DNA of 8,610 nucleotides from Candidatus Atribacter alterifermentans. GTDB lineage: Bacteria > Atribacterota > Atribacteria > Atribacterales > Atribacteraceae. The stretch spans positions 1 to 8,610 of the forward strand of contig JAAYUP010000232.1 of the NCBI GenBank assembly GCA_012517635.1, written 5' to 3'. How positions within the stretch are numbered: position 1 is the stretch's first letter; every line of letters starts with the position of its first letter. A program made the translations under genes and the position numbers. Of this stretch, positions 1 to 6,353 are shown in pieces. The notes under the pieces were generated by a model. The model did not search any database. It was given only the letters and a program-made list of their open reading frames with translations, and was not told where the DNA came from.

Positions 1-854
1 AAAAGATCCCCTAAGGGGACTTCGGCCAATCGAGGATGTCCATGCGGATCTTTCGGTATTGGCCGACCCAATACTTTTTCTAATTGTTCAAAATCACCAA
101 ATTTATAGGCAACTCCCTCAGCTATGACAGCAATTCCCCAATCCATACCTTGAAGCTTTCTTTTAATCATCGAACCTTCAATGATATCACAAACACTTTT
201 TAAAGTCGTTTTTCAATTACCAAATTGTTCTGGAATAATAGTTAAGGTCGCTCCAGCAGCCATTCCCATCCCTAAAGCTAAATGCCCAGCACTCCGCCCC
301 ATTGCAACAACAAAATACCAACGACCCGTTGTGCGAGCATCTTCCAATAAATTCTTTAAAAGGGCAGTTCCTAATTCTCGAGCCGTTTGAAAACCAAAGG
401 TTGGCATATCACCAGGTAATGGCAAATCATTATCAATAGTTTTGGGAACATGAGCGACATAAAAATTCTTTATCTCTTTGGATATAATGCTGGCACTAAA
501 AGCTGTATCATCTCCTCCAGTCGTTACGAGGTAACCGATATCCAGCATTTCCATGGCTTTCTTAACATTGTTTACTTTTTCAGTATCGATTTTTCCATTC
601 TTAATTAGACTATCACGGGCAGTTCCTAATATTGATCCACCCTTAAAATGAATTCCATCAACAACCTTTCGATCTAATGTTATCGTATGAATCTTTGGAT
701 CAAAAGAAGCAGAAGAAATCCATTTAAACCCATTATAAATGCCTACGACTTCATAGCCTCTTTGAATTGATTCAAGCGTTACTGAAGATATAACACTGTT
801 TAGGCCTGGTGCTGGACCACCACCCACCAGAATTGCTACTTTCTTTTTCTCCAT
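1..854 (-). pseudogene. PPi-dependent 6-phosphofructokinase, interrupted by an in-frame TGA and cut by the left window edge
   Basis: Family role: cytoplasmic phosphorylation of fructose 6-phosphate to fructose 1,6-bisphosphate, reversible when pyrophosphate is the donor. Seen: N-terminal GGGPAPGLN loop (residues 11-19), GTAR around 77-80, TTGGDDT (111-117), PKTIDNDL (137-144, with the catalytic Asp), MGRSAGHLAL (185-194) and IIPEQF (206-211). Asp116 in GGDD and Lys138 in PKTIDND replace the two glycines of ATP-using enzymes (GGDG, PGTIDND), which indicates PPi use. The start is ATG at 852-854, placed 11 bases after AAGGAGGT; an in-frame TTG at 876-878 lies upstream of that site. Codon 214 is TGA (213-215). 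The same frame continues to the window edge with family-like sequence (CDIIEGSMIKRKLQG, AVIAEG, DPHGHPRLAEVPLGDL), so the frame is kept and one codon is nonsense. The truncated 213-residue product would lack the C-terminal half. This may be a real mutation or an assembly error. Confidence 0.85.
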
Positions 855-865
855 AACGAAGTTGT

Positions 866-873
866 ACCTCCTT
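866..873 (-). promoter_or_regulatory. Shine-Dalgarno site AAGGAGGT of the phosphofructokinase gene
   Basis: A full AAGGAGGT lies 11 bases before the ATG at 852-854. It decides the start: the TTG at 876-878 lies upstream of this site and cannot use it. Confidence 0.8.
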
Positions 874-948
874 CTCAATCATACCCATCATTTTGGGTCG
901 ATTGCAAAAATAAATAGATTTTCAATGTTTGCTCAAAATTCTCGCCAT

Positions 949-954
949 ATTATA
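949..954 (-). promoter_or_regulatory. Candidate -10 element for the phosphofructokinase gene
   Basis: The minus strand reads TATAAT here, about 95 bases before the start codon. No good -35 hexamer is seen 16-18 bases upstream, so this rests on the -10 match alone in very AT-rich DNA. Confidence 0.3.
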
Positions 955-984
955 ACTCAATTAGTTAAAGATAAATTAAAAAAA

Positions 985-1050
985 ATTAATCCAAAATTTG
1001 ATTAATGAGTGGAGTAATAACGATTAATCAAAAAAAGGCATTTATTAATC
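985..1050. repeat. Cluster of ATTAATC heptamers in both orientations
   Basis: ATTAATC occurs at 985-991 and 1044-1050. Its inverse GATTAAT occurs at 1000-1006, forming an inverted repeat with the first copy. The palindrome GATTAATC lies at 1022-1029. Four sites in 66 bases upstream of the phosphofructokinase gene could bind a dimeric regulator, but base composition makes chance matches likely. Confidence 0.3.
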
Positions 1051-1340
1051 TTCACATGGTAAGGGAGTTTAGGAGTTATTCTGATTCCCTTGTAATTTTA
1101 AAATCCTTTCTAAGGAAGGTGATAAGGAATTGGAAAAACTTTTCTCATCATTCTCAACAAATTTATTGAAAAAATTGGTAAAATTAAAAAAATATAAAAT
1201 ATTTTAGGAAAGAGTTTTTTATTGAGTTGGTTTCTTCGGTCATTGAATTACTACGACTTAAATAGGTAAACTCTCACGTGAAAACGAATACTTGGACGTT
1301 TAATGACTGATTATAAAAGCTTTTTTACCAGAAATAAACA

Positions 1341-1392
1341 AAAAAATAGGAATAAAAGAGCAAGGAGAGATAAAATATGTTCTCTCCTTGCT
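1341..1392 (-). terminator. Rho-independent terminator of the HtrA protease gene
   Basis: AGCAAGGAGAGA (1359-1370) and TCTCTCCTTGCT (1381-1392) form a perfect 12-bp stem with a 10-base loop. Read on the minus strand the stem begins 16 bases after the protease stop and is followed by a T-rich run ending in TTTTTT (1341-1358), as expected for an intrinsic terminator. Confidence 0.85.
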
Positions 1393-1408
1393 GATCTCAA
1401 AATTTCAC

Positions 1409-2812
1409 TTATTTTTTCTCAATTGCTTTCACTGGAACAAATAATGTCCGACCAGATCTGCTAATCAGAAGAATTACCGTATCTCCGGGTTCGACTTTGG
1501 CTAAAACTGAATTAAAATCTTCGACCGAAGAAACATCATTTCGATTGATTTGCAGGATAACATCACCGGCTCTTAAACCGGCCTCCTCAGCTGGGCCTCC
1601 CGGTTTTACCAAAACAACTACTACTCCTTTACTTTCAGTAAAACCATATTTCTGTTGGAGGTCTGCGGTAATTTCACTAATTTCCATGCCTAATTCAATC
1701 TTTTGAGAAATTATTTCAACAGGCGATATTGAAGCTGATCCCTCTTGCAATTCTTCTAATTGTACTTTAATGGTTTTCTTTTCACCATTTCTCCAAACTT
1801 GGATTTCTGCTGTGTCACCAGGTTTTAAAGATCGAATGGTATTTTGAAGATGTTTGGTATCAGTAATTTCTTGATTATTGACTGAAAAAATGATATCACC
1901 CCGTTGAAAGTTTGCTTTTGCTGCTGGTCCATTCTCTATAACGTCAGCAACTAATGCTCCTTTCGTACCTTCATAACCAAACTGCTTTGCAATTTCTGGT
2001 GTGACATTTTGAATATAGACACCTAACCAAGCTCGGACAACTTTCCCTTTTTCGATTAATTGATCAAGAATCGATTTTGCCATATTGATGGGTATCGCGA
2101 ACCCAACTCCTTGAGCAAAAGGAATAATTGCTGTGTTAATACCAATTACCTCTCCATCCAAATTCAAAAGTGGTCCACCACTATTTCCTGGATTAATAGC
2201 GGCATCGGTTTGCAAAAAGTTTTCGTATTCTTGGCCAGTATCACCCGATGGTACTGCACGACCTTTCGCGCTCAAAACTCCCATAGTTACTGTATGTGAA
2301 AGACCATAAGGGTTTCCAATTGCAACCACAAATTCACCGACGCGGGCAGCATCAGAATCACCAAGAGAAAGGGTAGGAAGGTTTTCTGCCTCCACTTTAA
2401 CAACAGCTATATCAGTTAAAGAATCAGCACCAATTACTTTCCCCGTGAATTCTCTCCCATCTAATAATGTAACCCTAATTTCATCAGCGCCTTCAATTAC
2501 ATGATTGTTGGTAAGAATATATCCATCTTTACGAAAAATAAAACCTGTCCCAATGCCTCTTTGAGGCACTTCACGTTGAAACTGCTCAGGTAATTGATCA
2601 AAGAAAGGGGCAAAGGGAGCAAAGGGGGAGGTAATTGTCATAATTTTTGAAGTATTAACATTAACAACAGCTGGACTGACTTTATCAACAATATTAGGGA
2701 TAATATTGTTGACTTCTGGTAGAACTGTTGCCGACCAGGAAGCACTTGATAGGGTAAAAATTACTAATGCTAATAATAAAAATCCATAATTTAATTTTTT
2801 ATTTTTGAACAT
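1409..2812 (-). CDS. degP: HtrA/DegP-family periplasmic serine protease with two PDZ domains
   Basis: Exported trypsin-fold protease that degrades or holds misfolded envelope proteins. The 467-residue protein begins with KNKK and a hydrophobic stretch (about 10-24), with likely signal cleavage after SWSA (28). The protease domain (about 35-255) shows His104 in TNNHV, Asp134 in LTDIAV and Ser211 in GNSGGP, a complete catalytic triad. PDZ1 spans about 262-350 (AWLGV start; GPAAKANFQRGDII) and PDZ2 about 385-465 (GGPAEEAGLRAGDVI). Length and layout match the usual two-PDZ Do family. The start at 2812 was chosen because GGAGGT lies 9 bases upstream and the signal peptide then sits at the N-terminus; the frame is open back to 2986, but that extension is polar and lacks export features. 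It is divergent from the desulforedoxin gene and ends at a strong terminator. Whether it is DegP, DegQ or HtrA in the strict sense cannot be told. Confidence 0.95.
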   Translation of the reverse strand: MFKNKKLNYGFLLLALVIFTLSSASWSATVLPEVNNIIPNIVDKVSPAVVNVNTSKIMTITSPFAPFAPFFDQLPEQFQREVPQRGIGTGFIFRKDGYILTNNHVIEGADEIRVTLLDGREFTGKVIGADSLTDIAVVKVEAENLPTLSLGDSDAARVGEFVVAIGNPYGLSHTVTMGVLSAKGRAVPSGDTGQEYENFLQTDAAINPGNSGGPLLNLDGEVIGINTAIIPFAQGVGFAIPINMAKSILDQLIEKGKVVRAWLGVYIQNVTPEIAKQFGYEGTKGALVADVIENGPAAKANFQRGDIIFSVNNQEITDTKHLQNTIRSLKPGDTAEIQVWRNGEKKTIKVQLEELQEGSASISPVEIISQKIELGMEISEITADLQQKYGFTESKGVVVVLVKPGGPAEEAGLRAGDVILQINRNDVSSVEDFNSVLAKVEPGDTVILLISRSGRTLFVPVKAIEKK

Positions 2813-2821
2813 CTTACTTCT

Positions 2822-2827
2822 ACCTCC
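2822..2827 (-). promoter_or_regulatory. Shine-Dalgarno site GGAGGT that sets the protease start
   Basis: GGAGGT on the minus strand, 9 bases before the ATG at 2810-2812. It favours this start over in-frame start codons up to 58 codons upstream. Confidence 0.75.
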
Positions 2828-3058
2828 AACAATTTTATTTTTTACCTTTAATATATTTCCGACCTTTTTTTGGTTCACTGAGTTCCATTTTTTTCCTCTT
2901 GTTTTAATAAAAACCCACTTCATTAATACATGATTCCCAATCTCAGGATGTTTTTTAAATGAAAGAATAGCTTGACAGGAATTCAAAATCAGACTACCCT
3001 ACTAAAATATTCATTCTAAATTGGAATAAAAGTAAGGAAAATAGACTTAAACTATTTT

Positions 3059-3064
3059 ATACTA
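3059..3064 (+). promoter_or_regulatory. Candidate -10 element for the desulforedoxin gene
   Basis: TATACT lies 28 bases before the ATG at 3093, which would give a short leader holding the AAGGAGGT site (3078-3085). No clear -35 is seen at the right spacing. A TTGACA at 2972-2977 has only TACCCT 17 bases downstream, a weaker alternative. The 280-base divergent region 2813-3092 shows no gene, and I found no clear promoter for the protease in it. Confidence 0.3.
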
Positions 3065-3092
3065 TTGGATTGTTACTAAGGAGGTCACTGTA

Positions 3093-3230
3093 ATGCCAAA
3101 AGTTGAAAAAATTGGACAAATCTTTGAATGTAAAATATGTGGAAACATTGTAGAGGTAAAGACGGTTGGTGGTGGAGAATTAATCTGCTGTGGTCAACCT
3201 ATGGTACTGGTTAGTCAAGAAAATAAGTAA
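3093..3230 (+). CDS. dsr: Desulforedoxin (rubredoxin-like non-haem iron protein)
   Basis: A 45-residue cytoplasmic iron-sulphur protein with one Fe bound by four cysteines. Seen: ECKICGN (Cys13, Cys16), a glycine-rich turn VGGGEL (25-30) and ICCGQPM (Cys32, Cys33). The CxxC plus adjacent CC pattern is diagnostic of desulforedoxin and of the N-terminal domain of desulfoferrodoxin (superoxide reductase). The stop at 3228-3230 follows directly, so there is no superoxide reductase domain; free desulforedoxins of about 36-40 residues are known. A perfect AAGGAGGT lies 7 bases before the ATG. A palindromic terminator 4 bases after the stop makes this a single-gene transcript. The family is tied to electron transfer and oxygen defence in anaerobes; the partner here is unknown. 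The alternative, a broken superoxide reductase, is unlikely because the gene ends cleanly at a terminator. Confidence 0.92.
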   Translation: MPKVEKIGQIFECKICGNIVEVKTVGGGELICCGQPMVLVSQENK

Positions 3231-3234
3231 CTTT

Positions 3235-3266
3235 GAGGGTGGGTACCCACCCTCATCCAGTTTTTT
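3235..3266 (+). terminator. Terminator between convergent genes, perfect 20-base palindrome
   Basis: GAGGGTGGGT (3235-3244) followed by ACCCACCCTC (3245-3254) forms a GC-rich hairpin, realistically 8 bp with a GTAC loop, followed by TTTTTT at 3261-3266. It serves the desulforedoxin gene. It may also work for the minus-strand gene that ends at 3267, although the T tract in that direction is weaker. Confidence 0.85.
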
Positions 3267-3449
3267 CTATAACTTTTCCGGCTGGCAAAGACTACTTGCC
3301 TGATTGGCAGCCCTCCCACATTTCCGGCAAATATATTGTGGATCCATAACTAATTTTTTAAAATCACTAAAATTTTGATTCATATAACCGTTGTATTGAA
3401 GATGACAAAGATGCTTTTCATGGCCTGGATGTGGCATCTCGTCTGACAT
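3267..3449 (-). CDS. Small His/Cys-rich probable zinc-binding protein (HPGHEKHLC type)
   Basis: A 60-residue cytoplasmic protein with no signal peptide. The N-terminus carries MPHPGHEKHLCH (His7, His10, His13, Cys15, His16). The C-terminal half has YICRKCGRAAN (Cys41, Cys44) and SLC (Cys55), a zinc-ribbon-like or rubredoxin-like knuckle. I recognise this as a conserved small protein of anaerobes, usually named hypothetical, in which the HPGHEKHxC start and the CxKCGRxAN motif are kept. Its function is not known. The start at 3447-3449 has GAGGAGG 10 bases upstream; the in-frame Met5 is too far from that site to be preferred. It converges with the desulforedoxin gene and shares its terminator, and it faces the acyltransferase gene across a divergent promoter region. 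Metal binding is inferred from the ligand pattern only. Confidence 0.85.
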   Translation of the reverse strand: MSDEMPHPGHEKHLCHLQYNGYMNQNFSDFKKLVMDPQYICRKCGRAANQASSLCQPEKL

Positions 3450-3459
3450 TTGTCCAGAT

Positions 3460-3466
3460 CCTCCTC
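3460..3466 (-). promoter_or_regulatory. Shine-Dalgarno site GAGGAGG of the small His/Cys-rich gene
   Basis: GAGGAGG on the minus strand, 10 bases before the ATG at 3447-3449. It supports the longer of the two possible starts. Confidence 0.7.
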
Positions 3467-3532
3467 TATTTTTTTTCTTGAGTATTTTATACCTTTGATC
3501 CCTTGAGTAAAAGCTCTATTCCTTAATTATGA

Positions 3533-3538
3533 ATTATA
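3533..3538 (-). promoter_or_regulatory. Candidate -10 element for the small His/Cys-rich gene
   Basis: The minus strand reads TATAAT here, about 84 bases before the start codon. The hexamer 17 bases upstream, TTAATG, is a poor -35 match. The plus strand also reads TATAAT at 3535-3540, so orientation is uncertain. Confidence 0.3.
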
Positions 3539-3597
3539 ATCTTTTTGTAATTTCACATTAATAACGATCAATTTTTCATTAGTAAAATTCAATTACT

Positions 3598-3606
3598 TGA
3601 TATAAT
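3598..3606 (+). promoter_or_regulatory. Candidate extended -10 promoter for the acyltransferase gene
   Basis: TGATATAAT is an extended -10 (TGn plus consensus TATAAT), 85 bases before the acyltransferase ATG. The -35 region (TTAGTA, 16-base spacing) is weak, which an extended -10 can tolerate. The surrounding 3450-3690 region holds no gene. Confidence 0.45.
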
Positions 3607-3690
3607 CGAACGAAAATATAGTTTAATTATAACACGAGTATTTCAACATAGGGACAAACAAAAAATTTAAAGTGAAATTGGTGATGTAGT

Positions 3691-4806
3691 ATGAGCTTAC
3701 CAGCTGATACTCTTTTATGGAAGATTGGGAAAAAATGGGTTTCTCCCTTAGTAAATAAATTTTATCACCTTGAATTTTTTGGGAAAATCCCCAAACCACC
3801 ATTTCTTCTAATCTGTAATCATGTAAACCCGATCGATCCATTCTTTATTGCTCCCTTTGTTGATATTCCTATTTCCTGGGTTATTGCACAAATTTCCTTT
3901 CAAAATCCATTTGAGCGTTTTTTTCTCAAAAAGATAGGAGCCATTCAAAAATTTAAATCTCGACCTGATCCCGCCATGCTTTATTCTATTTATAACATTT
4001 TAAATCATGGTGGAGTTGTTGGTCTTTTTCCTGAAGGAACGATCACCTGGACAGGTGATTTTCAAAACCATTTAATTTCTCCAAAAAGCATGAACAAGCT
4101 GATTCTCTCTCTAGATATTCCTATAGTTGCCGCTTGTATACAGGGAGCCTGGTTATCACACCCAGTTTGGGCCGATAATGGAAGAAAATCAAAAATATTT
4201 ATACATTTTAAAACTTTCTCTGACTATTCAGCTATGGAATCTATTCATCATTCAGAGTGGGAATGGCAAAAGAAACATCTGATTCCTTACCCTGGAAAAA
4301 GAAAAGCTCAAGGGATAGAACGAGTGCTCTGGATCTGTCCTCATTGTTCAAGCTTCCACACTCTTGTTGGCAGATGGGAAGAAGTCTTTTGCTCATCCTG
4401 TCGAAATCATTGGTTCATTGATGATTTTGGCTTTATCGGAGGAAGAACATTACCCGACTTATTTCATCATCAAATCGAGGTTTTTTCTCACTTGCTCCAT
4501 GATTTACCTAAAGTAACTTTCCCTTCGGTTAAAGTCTCCATAAGAAATGATCGCACTACCAGTCTCATTAAGACCTTTCACCAAAGACTAACCATTGAAA
4601 ATGATGTCATCCAGATTGGATCAATGCCAATGAACATTTTAAAAATGAAAGGAGTCAACACTCATTTTCGAGATATTCTTGAGTTCCGGTATGAAGATAC
4701 CTTAGTTCGAATCAAAAGCAGATATACATCTTTCCTGCTTTATAATTGGATAGAAATCAGAAAAAAACAAATTTTTGGTCAGTCGGCTAATGAAACTTAT
4801 GTTTAA
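3691..4806 (+). CDS. PlsC-type lysophospholipid acyltransferase fused to a zinc ribbon and a C-terminal PH-like domain
   Basis: The N-terminal part (about 25-200) is a glycerophospholipid acyltransferase domain, the family that transfers acyl chains to lysophosphatidate or related acceptors at the inner membrane face. Seen: NHVNPIDP with His44 and Asp49 (the HX4D catalytic motif) and LFPEGTI (112-118, acceptor binding). Residues 216-237 form a zinc ribbon: CPHC (Cys216, Cys219) and CSSC (Cys234, Cys237). The rest (about 280-360) is predicted beta-rich, with LTIENDVIQIG, MKGVNTHFRDILEF and LVRIKSRYTSFLLYNWIE, resembling a bacterial PH-like or GRAM-like domain. Plain PlsC proteins are about 200-250 residues, so this 371-residue protein has a long extension. 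The start follows a modest GGTGAT site 5 bases upstream. The next gene is 162 bases downstream on the same strand. The acceptor is unknown, so the name PlsC should not be assumed. Confidence 0.85.
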   Translation: MSLPADTLLWKIGKKWVSPLVNKFYHLEFFGKIPKPPFLLICNHVNPIDPFFIAPFVDIPISWVIAQISFQNPFERFFLKKIGAIQKFKSRPDPAMLYSIYNILNHGGVVGLFPEGTITWTGDFQNHLISPKSMNKLILSLDIPIVAACIQGAWLSHPVWADNGRKSKIFIHFKTFSDYSAMESIHHSEWEWQKKHLIPYPGKRKAQGIERVLWICPHCSSFHTLVGRWEEVFCSSCRNHWFIDDFGFIGGRTLPDLFHHQIEVFSHLLHDLPKVTFPSVKVSIRNDRTTSLIKTFHQRLTIENDVIQIGSMPMNILKMKGVNTHFRDILEFRYEDTLVRIKSRYTSFLLYNWIEIRKKQIFGQSANETYV

Positions 4807-4821
4807 AAGATATATCATAAT

Positions 4822-4852
4822 AAGGATAGACGTCCTTGCTGCTTTTGCAGCA
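4822..4852 (+). other. Two adjacent small hairpins after the acyltransferase gene
   Basis: AAGGA (4822-4826) pairs with TCCTT (4833-4837), and next to it TGCTGC (4837-4842) pairs with GCAGCA (4847-4852) around a TTTT loop. No T run follows, so this is not a standard terminator. It may be a weak 3' end signal or part of the next gene's leader. The remainder of 4853-4951 shows nothing I recognise. Confidence 0.35.
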
Positions 4853-4951
4853 TTAAATGAGGGTGAAAACCTAGGATGAGATCTTGGTTGGTTACTCTAA
4901 AAGAATTCCCTTAAAAAACGTTCCGGTATTTTCAAGATATATTTTGTGAAT

Positions 4952-4958
4952 GAGGAGG
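4952..4958 (+). promoter_or_regulatory. Shine-Dalgarno site GAGGAGG that supports a GTG start
   Basis: GAGGAGG lies 10 bases before the GTG at 4969-4971. No ATG sits at a suitable distance, so GTG is the start. Confidence 0.75.
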
Positions 4959-4968
4959 AAAAAATTTA

Positions 4969-6309
4969 GTGCTGGCTTTTTTAAAAAAATCTTTTCAAAT
5001 TTCTTTCTTCATTTTCCTTTTTTTTATCTTTTGTATACCTCTATCAACCAACGCTCAAAACCAAACTCAGACTGATGTCATATTGGGAAAAGCGATTCAA
5101 TTATTTCAAGAAGGCAATTATCTTGATGCTTACATTGAGCTTGAGGCTATTTTAAAAATTGACCCAAATAATGCACAGGCTCTCAATTATAAGTTTCAAT
5201 GTGAATCAAATCTCGGAGGATTACCTTCGGTTAGTACAGCTTCTCCGTCTCCAGATCCTGCTCTAACCGAAATAACTCCAATTGCTACTCCTCAATTATC
5301 CCCTCAACCAAGCATAGCTGTTACCTCTCTTCCAGAGGATTTGGCAACACCCAGCATTCCCCTTCAACCCTCTCCAACCAATCACCAACCAATCGAACCA
5401 AATACCGATTCAAAAAACACGATTCTAATCACCCCATTAATAAGCCCTACAAAGAACCAGCAGTTATTCATAACCGATCCTCCTGGATGGGTAAAACAAT
5501 CAATCAGCGATCCCTCCCAAATAGCCTATTTTCAGCTTCCTAATCAACAACGAATTGTAATCGCTGAATTGATTGTCTTTCAAGAATCTCTCGAAAGCGA
5601 CAAAACCCCAGAGGAGTACTTAGAATATATTCAAAAAAATCGGTTAAAACCACCTGAATTTGAACTTTATGTTCCACTCGAAAGCAAGCCAACTACTTTG
5701 GCAGGCCTTCCTGCAGTTCAACATGATTTTCTATTTAGCAATGGAACTCTTCAGCTAAGAGCGCGGGCTGTATTGGTTATTTATAATAAATTAGCTTACT
5801 CTTTTCTTTTTTACTCCAGCATAGCCGATTTTAATCAATTAGAAACTCATTTTAACCAGGTTTTAGAATTTGTTTCAACCGAAGAAAAAAATCAAAACCA
5901 GCCTTCTCATGAATTAAGCTTCGTCAGTCAGGCTGGTCATTTTGGTATCCATGTTCCGCTTCCTCAAGGAACGACTTTGAAGGAAACTTCTTCAATCCAA
6001 ACCATCTATAATGGTCCCAATCAAAGCCTCATTGAAATTGTAGCATCAGATTTAGTCGATCAATTGAAACAAGCCGAGGCGAAGACAGTTTCAGGTAAAT
6101 CTTTCCAAAATCAATCAAATTTATCCGTGGGTTCTCAAGTCATTGAGATAAAGCTTTACCAATATTTTGAAAATAATCGTAATTTTGCCTTACTCACAGC
6201 TCGTTATGTTGAGAAACCTCTTCTTATAATTATTTACCTTCCCCAAGATGAATATCAAACTGCTCAGTCCTGGCTAACTCAACTGATCCAATCGGTCAAC
6301 TTTTCTTAA
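4969..6309 (+). CDS. Secreted protein with TPR-like repeat, Pro/Ser/Thr linker, PsbP/DUF1795-like domain and a second C-terminal domain
   Basis: Function unknown; exported. The 446-residue protein opens with a signal peptide (Lys6, Lys7, then a Phe-rich core at 9-22, likely cleavage after STNA, 29). Residues 36-82 form a TPR-like helical pair (AIQLFQEGNYLDAYIELEAI, then IDPNNAQAL). Residues 85-163 are a low-complexity Pro/Ser/Thr-rich linker. Residues 166-304 (DPPGWVKQ, LAGLPAVQHDF, AYSFLFYS) resemble the PsbP/DUF1795-like fold. Residues 322-446 form a second domain (HFGIHVPLPQGTT; IIYLPQDEYQTAQSWL) that matches the body of the minus-strand protein at 7355-8002. No lipobox cysteine is seen, so it is probably soluble or loosely surface-bound. 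The GTG start is supported by GAGGAGG 10 bases upstream. It converges with the jelly-roll protein gene. The fold assignments are from pattern recognition, not a search. Confidence 0.85.
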   Translation: MLAFLKKSFQISFFIFLFFIFCIPLSTNAQNQTQTDVILGKAIQLFQEGNYLDAYIELEAILKIDPNNAQALNYKFQCESNLGGLPSVSTASPSPDPALTEITPIATPQLSPQPSIAVTSLPEDLATPSIPLQPSPTNHQPIEPNTDSKNTILITPLISPTKNQQLFITDPPGWVKQSISDPSQIAYFQLPNQQRIVIAELIVFQESLESDKTPEEYLEYIQKNRLKPPEFELYVPLESKPTTLAGLPAVQHDFLFSNGTLQLRARAVLVIYNKLAYSFLFYSSIADFNQLETHFNQVLEFVSTEEKNQNQPSHELSFVSQAGHFGIHVPLPQGTTLKETSSIQTIYNGPNQSLIEIVASDLVDQLKQAEAKTVSGKSFQNQSNLSVGSQVIEIKLYQYFENNRNFALLTARYVEKPLLIIIYLPQDEYQTAQSWLTQLIQSVNFS

Positions 6310-6326
6310 GATTGATATAAATTTTT

Positions 6327-6353
6327 GTGAGACCGAACCTTATTCGGTCTCAC
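6327..6353. terminator. Hairpin between convergent genes, overlapping the minus-strand stop codon
   Basis: GTGAGACCGAA (6327-6337) and TTCGGTCTCAC (6343-6353) form a perfect 11-bp stem with a 5-base loop. It starts 17 bases after the plus-strand stop, and the TGA of the minus-strand gene (6350-6352) lies inside it. Neither side has a strong T run (CTTTC on plus, AAAAATTTATAT on minus), so it may act as a weak bidirectional terminator or an RNA 3'-end stabiliser. Confidence 0.65.

Larger units (their letters stand above)
879..1358. other. AT-rich intergenic region between the phosphofructokinase gene and the protease terminator
   Basis: About 480 bases with no convincing gene on either strand. 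It contains a candidate minus-strand -10 (949-954), a cluster of ATTAATC/GATTAAT heptamers (985-1050), a loose hairpin AAGGGA (1061-1066) with TCCCTT (1086-1091), and the 8-base palindrome TCACGTGA near 1273-1280. It could be an unusually long 5' leader and control region for the phosphofructokinase gene, or decayed sequence. I recognise no structured RNA family. Confidence 0.5.

Noticed and set aside
213..215. TGA as a sense codon (alternative genetic code or selenocysteine)
   Set aside because: The gene ending at 6350-6352 uses TGA as a normal stop exactly at the end of its jelly-roll domain, and no stable hairpin is seen just after the phosphofructokinase TGA. A mutation or sequence error is simpler.
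1130..1207. A 25-residue plus-strand frame starting at TTG, rich in Lys, Leu and Phe, with AAGGAAGG upstream
   Set aside because: The purine-rich site is poorly spaced, the start is TTG, and Lys/Leu/Phe content is what AT-rich DNA gives by chance. Nothing recognisable in the product.
1497..2299. Open frames on the plus strand inside the protease gene (1497-1706 and 2060-2299)
   Set aside because: They lie antisense to a fully convincing HtrA protease, have no family resemblance and no ribosome site.
2972..2977. Perfect TTGACA as a -35 for the desulforedoxin gene
   Set aside because: The hexamer 17 bases downstream is TACCCT, a poor -10, and the leader would be long; kept only as an alternative to TATACT at 3059.
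2813..2986. Longer N-terminus for the protease, starting at 2986
   Set aside because: It would bury the signal peptide behind 58 polar residues and bypass the GGAGGT site at 2822-2827.
3623..3841. Minus-strand open frame of 72 residues across the acyltransferase start
   Set aside because: It is antisense to the N-terminus of the acyltransferase, which has conserved motifs; no ribosome site or recognisable domain.
4807..4968. Possible riboswitch in the leader of the secreted TPR protein
   Set aside because: Two small hairpins and a GGGTGAAAACC stretch are present, but none of the conserved cores of riboswitch classes I know could be matched.
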